Assembly (NCBI GenBank): GCA_016709225.1
Contig: JADJEE010000002.1
Coordinates: 62,001-126,000 of the forward strand
Direction: 5' to 3'
Length of the DNA stretch: 64,000 bases
DNA from: Deltaproteobacteria bacterium
GTDB taxonomy: Bacteria > Myxococcota_A > Polyangia > Nannocystales > Nannocystaceae
A program made the translations under genes and the position numbers. A model generated the notes under the pieces. That model ran no database searches, was not told where the DNA came from, and saw only the letters and a list, made by a program, of their open reading frames with translations. Each line of letters begins with the position of its first letter. Position 1 is the stretch's first letter. Positions 35,134 to 41,756 of this stretch are shown in pieces.

Positions 35134-35878
35134 GCGCTGCGGAGGTACGAGGAGACGTACGCGTGGGACGCGGTGGGGAACATCGTGGAGCTGCGGCACA
35201 CCGCGGCGGGTGGCAACTTCACGCGGCGGTATGCGTACGCGCCCGGCGGCAACCGGCTGCTGCGCAACTCGGCGCCGGGCGAGGCTGCGGAGCCGTTCTC
35301 GCACTCGTACAGCTACGACGAGCATGGCAACATGACCGGCATGCCGCACCTCGCCGCGATGGCGTGGGACCACGCCGACCGACTGCAGCACTGCGACTTG
35401 GGTGGTGGCGGCGAGGTGTGGTTCGTGTACGACGCCAGCGGAGCGCGGGTGCGCAAGGTGCAGCGCAACGCCTCGGGCTCGCGCGTGCGCGAGCGGGTCT
35501 ACCTCGGGGAGTTCGAGCTGTACCGCGAACGGGCCGCGAACGACGTCGCGCCGGAACTCGAGCGGCAGACGCTGCATGTCGGCGATGGGACGCGGCGGCT
35601 GTGCTTGGTCGAAACGCTGACGGTCGACGACGGGGAGCCCGTCGCGGCGCCCGTGATCGTGCCGCGGTTCCAGCATGGCAATCACCTCGACTCGGCTTCG
35701 CTCGAGCTCGATGGTGATGCGGCGGTGATCTCGTACGAGGAGTTTCATCCGTTCGGGACCACGAGCTACGCGGCGAATGACGGCGCGGTCGAGGTGAGCG
35801 CGAAGCGGTACCGGTACATCGGCAAGGAGCGCGACGAGGAGACCGGGCTGTATCACCTCGGGGCCCGGTACTACGCGG
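35134..35878 (+). repeat. Duplicated Rhs core segment (copy of 31428-32172)
   Basis: This 745-bp stretch matches the main Rhs gene at a constant offset of 3706 bp, with only around a dozen differences by eye, mostly at third codon positions, and no length change. The copy diverges in the ADPxG region at about 35879, where the Rhs core ends and variable tips begin. Confidence 0.9.
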
Positions 35879-36885
35879 CGTGGTTGGGGCGCTGGACGGC
35901 CGCGGATCCGATCGGGATGGCCGGGGGGATCAACCTCTACGAGTACGCGAGGTCGAACCCGGTCACGATGAGCGACCCGAGCGGGATGGCGCCGCCGCAA
36001 CAGCCGCAAGAAATCCGCATCCTGCGCCCCGAAGAGTTGGCGCAGGACAGGGCCATCGAGATCGGTCCCCGCGGGAAGGTCGAGTTCCGCGACTTCACCC
36101 CGGCGGAGATCCAGCAGGGCCGCGCCGAGGTCGAGCGAAGGAACCGCGACTTCAGGGAGGGCATCTACGAGTCCCTGGCGAACCCGCGGGAGACGCCACG
36201 TCAGCGCGAGCGAAGACAGCGCAACGCGGCGATCAAGGCGAAGCAGGAAGCGGGCGAGCCCTTGTTCCCTGCGCAGGGTACCGGGCAGGCGCCCGGGCGC
36301 CCTGCGAACACCGACGCCTACGGCAACTACTCGCCGTACCTCCAGGCCGTCAACGAGACCCGGGCGCTGTACGGCCCCGACGCCGGGCCAGGGCCCGGCG
36401 GCCCAACGGACCCGCTGATCAACCCCATCGTGCAGCAGGGCGGCCCGGCCGGTGACAAGGTGTTTGCGGCGTTCATCGGCGCGGCGTTGCGCAAGGGCGG
36501 GTTCCTCAGTGGTCCGGGGAAGCCGGAGCCGGCACCGGTGTCTCCCGCCCAAACGCAAGGAGCGCTCCCCGGGCCTGCCGCCGCAGAGGGGGGAGTCGAT
36601 GCAGCTGCGTCCGCGCTTCCCAAGGGACCCATTCAAGTCACTCCTCAAGGCGTGGCGCTGCCTGCTGGAGGCAAGTACCAGATTCCGGCACGCTACGTGG
36701 AAAACCCTCATCGTGCCGGCAGCTACGGCGAGGTGGTCGACGGGAAATTCGTCGAACGAATCAGGATCGATCCTCCGACGCCGCCGGGAACGAAAGGGCC
36801 GAACTACAGCCACTACCACCTCGACGGGCGAGGACAGCACTACAGCCCTCGGCCTAGCGATCGGGATCCGGGATTCTCTCCATGA
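35173..36885 (+). CDS. Partial Rhs core with toxin tip 3
   Basis: The frame runs 570 residues from an internal GTG. Residues 1-260 repeat the end of the main Rhs core, including IGKERDEETGLYHLGARYY and WTAADPIGM, then NLYEYARSNPVTMSDPSG. A long Gln/Arg/Pro-rich linker follows, then the AAEGG boundary (36580). The tip of about 90 residues includes KYQIPARYVENPHRAGSYGE and ends in NYSHYHLDGRGQHYSPRP. The His/Asp cluster (HYHLDG) could be catalytic, but I do not assign a toxin class with certainty. The core lacks SpvB, TcdB and early Rhs parts, so this is a displaced tip cassette rather than a working toxin. Confidence 0.7.
   Translation: MGNIVELRHTAAGGNFTRRYAYAPGGNRLLRNSAPGEAAEPFSHSYSYDEHGNMTGMPHLAAMAWDHADRLQHCDLGGGGEVWFVYDASGARVRKVQRNASGSRVRERVYLGEFELYRERAANDVAPELERQTLHVGDGTRRLCLVETLTVDDGEPVAAPVIVPRFQHGNHLDSASLELDGDAAVISYEEFHPFGTTSYAANDGAVEVSAKRYRYIGKERDEETGLYHLGARYYAAWLGRWTAADPIGMAGGINLYEYARSNPVTMSDPSGMAPPQQPQEIRILRPEELAQDRAIEIGPRGKVEFRDFTPAEIQQGRAEVERRNRDFREGIYESLANPRETPRQRERRQRNAAIKAKQEAGEPLFPAQGTGQAPGRPANTDAYGNYSPYLQAVNETRALYGPDAGPGPGGPTDPLINPIVQQGGPAGDKVFAAFIGAALRKGGFLSGPGKPEPAPVSPAQTQGALPGPAAAEGGVDAAASALPKGPIQVTPQGVALPAGGKYQIPARYVENPHRAGSYGEVVDGKFVERIRIDPPTPPGTKGPNYSHYHLDGRGQHYSPRPSDRDPGFSP
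36580..36595 (+). repeat. Toxin-tip boundary motif, copy 3
   Basis: Identical 16-bp motif gccgcagaggggggag before tip 3. Upstream similarity to copy 2 extends further: ggagc(t)gctcccc is present at 34240-34252 and, one base shorter, at 36559-36570. CTCCCC there can pair with GGGGAG in the motif. Confidence 0.9.
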
Positions 36886-37274
36886 CACGCCGCTTCGAAG
36901 ACCTTCCGTGGCACGACGCAGTCGTTCTCTCGATTGAGATTCCCCGCCGCCGGCCGGGAGTCGCCGACGAGGTCCTGCTGTCGATGCTCTGGCCAGACGG
37001 GCACCACTCGACGGTCGCGTTCTCGGACTGCTTCGCTCTTATCGCGACGATGAACTTCGGCATCGTCGCCGCGGAGACGGTGAGGTCAGCGACCGAACAC
37101 GACGACGACGACGACCTGCTGCAGCGGCAGCGCGCCAAGTGGAGCCATCTCGGCGTGGACCTCTCCGGTCTGAAGCGGTTCACGCTCGAAACCAACTCCA
37201 CCGCGAGTACGCTCGTCGTGCTCGCGCTTGCTTGGGCCGAGCGCGACAACGACGCTGTTCCCGAGACCAAGTAG
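36882..37274 (+). CDS. Putative immunity protein for toxin tip 3
   Basis: A 130-residue soluble acidic protein whose ATG overlaps the stop of tip 3 (ATGA), so the two are coupled. It opens with RRFEDLPWHDAVVLSIEI and contains LLSMLWPDGHHSTVAFSDC, then MNFGIVAAE. These motifs resemble immunity proteins that I have seen behind Rhs and other polymorphic toxin tips (HDA near the start, a WPDG turn). An acidic run HDDDDDLL is present. It should neutralise tip 3. Confidence 0.7.
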   Translation: MTRRFEDLPWHDAVVLSIEIPRRRPGVADEVLLSMLWPDGHHSTVAFSDCFALIATMNFGIVAAETVRSATEHDDDDDLLQRQRAKWSHLGVDLSGLKRFTLETNSTASTLVVLALAWAERDNDAVPETK

Positions 37275-37310
37275 TGAGCAGCCCTCCGCGTATGCCCACG
37301 CGAGTCAGCA

Positions 37311-37394
37311 GCCCCACGCGCGCGCGCACTTGCAGCCGATGACCGCGATTTCGTCCACGGAACTGTGGACATTCCGGTTGAGCGTGGTGATGTG
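37311..37394 (+). pseudogene. Duplicated toxin-tip remnant, copy A
   Basis: About 84 bp resemble copy B at 37904-37992. One frame reads DDRDFVHGTVDIPVERGDVN and has no start. Differences from copy B are conservative (Val/Ile, Asp/Glu), as expected of a once-coding sequence. The 226-bp gap (37275-37500) holds only this and a 30-codon frame ending at 37489, just before the ribosome site of the next gene. Confidence 0.5.
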
Positions 37395-37500
37395 AATGCA
37401 CAACCCCGCTGGCGAACGAATCGGCCTCGATGGCCGTGTGGTGCCGCCTGAATCCCCCGAAGCTCATCTCCCGCTGCGACTCCCGTAGGAGAAGAACGCG

Positions 37501-37938
37501 ATGGACTACTCGGCCCTTCATGACGCCACACTGCAGGCGGTCCAACTTCAGTGGACCGAGGGGGTGGTTCGCGTCTCTTTGATCTACTTCGATGGGGACC
37601 GTCGGCGTCACGGTTCCATTCTAGGCACGAACGTCTCCGACCTGAGCTGTCCGCGGGCCTTCCCTTGGGGGAGGAGTCACTCAATCAACACCGTTTCGCT
37701 GGACGAGAGCGAGACGGCGGCACGCCTTCTCGTGGAAATGCAAAGCGGAGATCAGATCGTCATCGTAGCGGACGCATTCTCCTTCGAAGAAGGCGATGTG
37801 ATACCGAAGGTGATCATCACCCCCCTTCGGACCTCGACGGCTCGCCCAGCTCCGGGTGATGCGGCGAGCGCAGCGTCGTGGATTAGGCGCCGCCGCCGGT
37901 CAAGCAGCCCGAAGCGCACTGCCACTTGCACCCGATGA
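37501..37938 (+). CDS. Orphan immunity protein (no adjacent intact toxin)
   Basis: A 145-residue soluble protein with a strong ribosome site (AGGAG) upstream of the ATG at 37501. It opens with MDYSALHDATLQAVQLQW and contains SCPRAFPWGRSHSINTV and VEMQSGDQIVIVADAF. These match a small family (PWGxSxSIN, EMQSGD) that I associate with polymorphic toxin immunity genes. The last 35 residues are Ala/Arg/Ser-rich, run into the copy B repeat, and look like a frame extension past the original stop. It may protect against tips carried by kin. Confidence 0.65.
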   Translation: MDYSALHDATLQAVQLQWTEGVVRVSLIYFDGDRRRHGSILGTNVSDLSCPRAFPWGRSHSINTVSLDESETAARLLVEMQSGDQIVIVADAFSFEEGDVIPKVIITPLRTSTARPAPGDAASAASWIRRRRRSSSPKRTATCTR

Positions 37939-37992
37939 CCGCGGTTTCTTCCACGGAACTGTGGAGATTCCGATCGAGCGTGGCGACGTGAA
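37904..37992 (+). pseudogene. Duplicated toxin-tip remnant, copy B
   Basis: The second copy of the element at 37311-37394. One frame reads DDRGFFHGTVEIPIERGDVN with no start codon. It overlaps the 3' end of the orphan immunity gene. The copies bracket that gene as direct repeats about 595 bp apart. Confidence 0.5.
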
Positions 37993-38060
37993 CCCTGCGG
38001 CGGAACTTCCTCGTCGCACACGCTGACCACCGCCGGAATCTGCCGAGGGTGCCGGAGCAG

Positions 38061-38171
38061 GCTGCGGCACACCGCGTCCGGCGGCAACTTCACGCGGCGG
38101 TACGTGTACGCGCCCGGCGGCAACCGGCTGCTGCGCAACTCGGCGCCGGGCGAGGCTGCGGAGCCGTTCTC
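38061..38171 (+). pseudogene. Third Rhs core fragment
   Basis: 111 bp match the main Rhs gene at 31484-31594 and the second core at 35190-35300. It ends abruptly at gagccgttctc. It has no tip and marks the right edge of the toxin locus. The rest of the gap 37939-38277 contains no gene that I can support. Confidence 0.8.
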
Positions 38172-38277
38172 ACCCCTGCGCCGTGCGCGGGTTCGGGCGG
38201 CCTGCCTTCACCATGCTCAGCCACCGCCGCGGCGTGATCGGAATGCCCCCGCCCCACTGGCGCGTTCCACCGACGCG

Positions 38278-38586
38278 ATGCGTCTTCGGTTCGCCACGGG
38301 CGTGCTCGCCCTGCTCGGTGTCGTGCTGATCGTCGCGTACGCCCGCTGGGGCTGGCTCGAGTCGCTCGACGACGACGCGCTCGGCAAGCGGCTGCTCGAG
38401 TCGCGTGGGGTGATCTGTACGCCGAAGATCGTCGAGCGCGTCGACGAGGGCGTGCTGCGGGTCGTGTGCGCCGATGGCAAGTTCGCCTTCGCCCCGGTCG
38501 CGTCGTGCAGCGAGTCGTTCGCGTGCGCGTCGCTCGGCTTCGACGCGGCGTGCTGGGAATCGGTGCCGGTCCCCGCGCCGTGGTGA
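38278..38586 (+). CDS. Small single-pass membrane or secreted protein
   Basis: A 102-residue protein with one N-terminal hydrophobic helix (GVLALLGVVLIVAYARWGW) and a periplasmic part. The periplasmic part has five cysteines (VICTPK, VVCADG, ASCSESFACASLG, AACWES), probably disulfide-bonded. The ATG at 38278 follows directly after the Rhs debris, with no clear ribosome site. I do not recognise the family. It is an ordinary envelope protein by composition, not clearly part of the toxin locus. Confidence 0.55.
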   Translation: MRLRFATGVLALLGVVLIVAYARWGWLESLDDDALGKRLLESRGVICTPKIVERVDEGVLRVVCADGKFAFAPVASCSESFACASLGFDAACWESVPVPAPW

Positions 38587-38709
38587 GCCGTCGCCGCAGG
38601 GGGGGCACGCGCGGTGCCTTGGCCCCGCACTCGGTGTCGCAGCCGCGACGGCCGGGCTGGCGATCGCACCGCCGCACCAGGCGAGACTCGCGGGGCGCCA
38701 AGGCGGCAC

Positions 38710-39507
38710 TCACATGCACGAGACGCCGTCGGCGTCGCAGCTGGTGCAGCAGCCCGAGCCCATGTAGCCGCACGCGGCTCCGGCCGGGGCGCAGCTCTCG
38801 AACACCACCGTCACGATCGCACCGCGCAGGCGCTCGTCGCTGACGGAGAGCTCCGCACGACGGTAGCCACCCTGCTCGGGCACCTGGAGCTCGATGCGTT
38901 CGCCCTCGGACGAGACATAGTCGCCGGCGTCGGAGACGGTGGTCCACGTGAAGCCCGTGATCGCCGCATCGACCGGTGAGCTCGCGCTGCCCTCGAGCAT
39001 CAGCGTCGCGCCACGTTCGACCGTGACGGTCGCGCTGTTCATGTTGCCCGTGACCTCGCCGCTGGCGACCCCGCGCCACCGAATCGTCGGCTCGGGTCGG
39101 GTCCACTCGGTGTCGGGCCTGCAGAATCCGTCGGTGGGCTCGCAGGTGTAGTGATCGGGGCAGTCGGCGGCGCACGGTCGCTGGCAGTAGCCCTGGTCCT
39201 TCGCGGGGGTGCCGTCGAAGAACTCGACGACCGGATCGAAGATCGACTCGCGATCGACGCACACCCAGTCGTCGCGGCAATCGTCGACCACCGAGCCGTG
39301 CTCGGCACACGCGCCGTTGGGGCACTTGCACAGCGAGTGCGAGCACAGGTTCGCCGTGGTGCACACGCCCGAGCTGCACTCGTCGTCGGCGTGACAGACG
39401 TCGCCGTCGGTCGGCGCGTCATCACCCGCCGCACCGAAGATGTCGCAAGCACCCGCGCCGAGCACGAGCACGAGCGCGAGCGGCCAGGGCCTGTGTTGCC
39501 GGAGCAT
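38710..39507 (-). CDS. Cys-rich lipoprotein
   Basis: A 265-residue exported protein. The signal peptide ends in LGAGAC (lipobox). The N-terminal 120 residues are Cys-rich in small knots (CHADDECSSGVCTTANLCS, then CQRPCAADCPDHYTC). A beta-sandwich-like domain resembling a PKD/Ig fold follows (WRGVASGEVTGNMN, LEGSASSPVDAAITGFTW), with a final Cys-rich tail (CGYMGSGCCTSC). I chose the ATG at 39507 because TACGCT lies 7 nt upstream on the minus strand; a GTG at 39525 is the alternative. The likely role is surface binding. Confidence 0.75.
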   Translation of the reverse strand: MLRQHRPWPLALVLVLGAGACDIFGAAGDDAPTDGDVCHADDECSSGVCTTANLCSHSLCKCPNGACAEHGSVVDDCRDDWVCVDRESIFDPVVEFFDGTPAKDQGYCQRPCAADCPDHYTCEPTDGFCRPDTEWTRPEPTIRWRGVASGEVTGNMNSATVTVERGATLMLEGSASSPVDAAITGFTWTTVSDAGDYVSSEGERIELQVPEQGGYRRAELSVSDERLRGAIVTVVFESCAPAGAACGYMGSGCCTSCDADGVSCM

Positions 39508-39627
39508 GGCCACCAGCGTACGCACCGCGTCGCCGATGGACTGCGACCCAGCGCACGGGGAGGCGGGGACGAAACGTGGTGCGTGTCGGCGGGCGCCTCG
39601 ACCCCGACCCTGCTAAGACGAAGTCAT

Positions 39628-40905
39628 ATGGCGATCCGGACGATCGACCCGCTCACATCCGCCCACCGTCATGCCCAGACCCCGTTGGTGCTGTCACCGG
39701 CGCAGCAGCACTACGAGTGGTGGTACTTCGAGGTCGAGCTCGTCGACGTGGAGGGCCGACCGTTCCGCGTCATCACCAGCTTCCACTACCCGCACGGGAT
39801 GGACCCGCACCGGCTGCTGGCGCACCAGCGGCACCACCACCGCAAGGTCGACTACTTCGCCAAGTACGGCGACAACCCCGGGCACTACGCGGGCGTGGTC
39901 AGCTACGTGGTCGACGTCCACGCCAGCAAGAACGTGGCGCTGCTCATCAGCCGCATGCCGCGGGCCGACATCGCCAGTCGCGTGCACGTGTCGCGCCCGG
40001 GCGACCCGACGGTGCAGCTGCGCTTCGGGGACTGCTCGTTCGTGCAGAACTTCAACGGCAGCTACACGCTGCGGGTGAAGCACCGCGGCAAGACCCTCGT
40101 CGGCGCGATCGCGCGCGGGCTCGAGATCGACCTCGAGGCCACCTTCGAGCAGAACACGCCGGGCTTCGAGCCGACCGACGCGGTGCTCATCGACCAGAGC
40201 GGCGTGCGCCATCACTGGGCCTGCGTGATGCCGAACCCCACCGTGTTCATCAGCCACTGCCTCGTGCAGCGCGATCGCGTCGGCGGCAAGAAGCACGTCG
40301 TATGCCGCGCACAGACCAACGTGCCCGGCCACGGCGGCTACCACGACCACCAGTGGGGCGCCGACCTCGTCTACAAGCAGATCGCGCGCTGGCACTGGGG
40401 CCGCGTGCCGACCGGGGCCCGCGGCGGTGACGTGCGACCCCGCGATCGCGCGTTGTTCTTCGACATCGTCGGCGTCACCAGCCCCGGGGCCCCGACCTCG
40501 CGACCCGACCCGATCCTCGTGGAGGTCCCCGGCGACGGCTCCGACGCCACCGCGCTGGTGCCGGTGCCCGCGAAGCCGCCGTTTCACACCAAGGACACCG
40601 AGCACATCAACTTCGCCGACGGCTGCAAGCTCGGCATCCAGGGCCAGGACGTGCCCTACCCGCGTTGGGTGCAGCTGCGCACGCGCACCGCCGGTGGTCC
40701 CTCGCGCAACTTCGACATCGAGCACATCCGAGCCTCCAACGTCGACACCTGGCCGTTTTACCTGCGCTTCTCGCCGGCGGTGGTCGATCCACACTCGGGC
40801 CGCACCTTCGCCTCGGTGAGCGAGGTGCTGCAGGCCGATCGCATGGCGCTCGAGCGCACCCAGGACGTGTTGCGGCTGTCCGACAAGATCACCGTCGACA
40901 TGTGA
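39628..40905 (+). CDS. CrtC/AttH-like (hydroxyneurosporene synthase-type) protein
   Basis: A 425-residue soluble protein without a signal peptide. The start of the domain has HYEWWYFEVELVD, the conserved Trp-Trp-Tyr opening of carotenoid 1,2-hydratase (CrtC) and AttH lipocalin-like proteins. Later come RHHWACVMPNP and GHGGYHDHQWGA with the conserved HDHxWG histidines. CrtC adds water to acyclic carotenes; AttH-like relatives act on other hydrophobic substrates. No other carotenoid gene is nearby, so the substrate is open. TAAGAC 8 nt before the ATG at 39628 may be a -10 box. Confidence 0.75.
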   Translation: MAIRTIDPLTSAHRHAQTPLVLSPAQQHYEWWYFEVELVDVEGRPFRVITSFHYPHGMDPHRLLAHQRHHHRKVDYFAKYGDNPGHYAGVVSYVVDVHASKNVALLISRMPRADIASRVHVSRPGDPTVQLRFGDCSFVQNFNGSYTLRVKHRGKTLVGAIARGLEIDLEATFEQNTPGFEPTDAVLIDQSGVRHHWACVMPNPTVFISHCLVQRDRVGGKKHVVCRAQTNVPGHGGYHDHQWGADLVYKQIARWHWGRVPTGARGGDVRPRDRALFFDIVGVTSPGAPTSRPDPILVEVPGDGSDATALVPVPAKPPFHTKDTEHINFADGCKLGIQGQDVPYPRWVQLRTRTAGGPSRNFDIEHIRASNVDTWPFYLRFSPAVVDPHSGRTFASVSEVLQADRMALERTQDVLRLSDKITVDM

Positions 40906-40935
40906 CCGCGCGGCCGCGCAACGCTCACGTCGGCA

Positions 40936-41619
40936 TCAGAAGCGGCCCGACAACGACAGGCCCCGCACGCCTCCGCCCAGCATCGGTGCGGCGCCCAGCT
41001 GCACCCTCGATGCGCGCTCGCGATGACCGCGGATGATGCCGTGGCCGAGGCCCGCAAGTGCAGCACCACCGATGCCGAACACCGTCGCGCTCCACCAGCC
41101 GACCTCGCGCACGGCGAGGCCACCTTGCGGTCCCAGGTTCGGGTGGCCCTGCAGCGAGACGCCGAGCGCGAGCCCCAGCACGCCGGCGGCCAGCAGGCCA
41201 CCGCCGGTGCCCGCGAGCACGCGGCCGCGGTGCAGCGAGCGGCCGATGCCCCGGCCCTCGCGCGCGAGCCACCGCCCCCGTAGGTGCGCGCCGCCGCCGA
41301 TGAGCGCGGCACCGGTGATGAGCAGCGGTGTGCCGGCCCAGTGGAACGCCGGCCCGATCATGCAGAACTCGATGCAGGTCCGCGGCGACTCGCCGCGGGC
41401 CTGCTCGCGCGCAATGTCGGCGTCCGAGAGTGCTGCGGTCAATGCGAGCCCGAACCACGCGGTGCCGAGCGCGGCCCCGCTGATGGTCAACCCGAGTCCT
41501 CGCCAGCGCGGCCGCGTCGCCGACTCGGTCGGCGCGTCGGCGGGGGCTGTGGCCGCCCCCGCCACAGGCATCGCAGGGGTCGAGGAGAGCAGCACCATCA
41601 GGCCGAGCATCGCAGTCAT
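40936..41619 (-). CDS. Small multi-pass membrane protein
   Basis: A 227-residue protein with an N-terminal signal-like helix and about four further Gly/Ala/Leu-rich membrane segments (LGLTISGAALGTAWFGLAL, GGLLAAGVLGLALGV, ATVFGIGGAALAGLGHGI). A loop holds two cysteines (TCIEFCMIGP). The ATG at 41619 places the signal at the start; earlier in-frame codons to 41712 give an Arg-rich leader. It is divergent from the TonB-dependent receptor. I do not recognise the family, although similar glycine-rich membrane proteins are common in Myxococcota. Confidence 0.6.
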   Translation of the reverse strand: MTAMLGLMVLLSSTPAMPVAGAATAPADAPTESATRPRWRGLGLTISGAALGTAWFGLALTAALSDADIAREQARGESPRTCIEFCMIGPAFHWAGTPLLITGAALIGGGAHLRGRWLAREGRGIGRSLHRGRVLAGTGGGLLAAGVLGLALGVSLQGHPNLGPQGGLAVREVGWWSATVFGIGGAALAGLGHGIIRGHRERASRVQLGAAPMLGGGVRGLSLSGRF

Positions 41620-41756
41620 CGCACTCGGGTAGTGCCGCCCGAGCGCGCGACGATCGTCGAGGGCGGCCACCTGCTGTCGCGGCAGCCTGGGGCGCAAGCG
41701 TAGCCGGGACATTGCCCCCCAGGCCTGCTCACCGCTCGCTTACGATACGCGCGTCG

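Noticed and set aside
39628..40905. Firm carotenoid pathway assignment for the CrtC-like gene
   Set aside because: The family motif is present but no other carotenoid gene is in the window, and AttH-like relatives have other substrates, so I kept a broad call.
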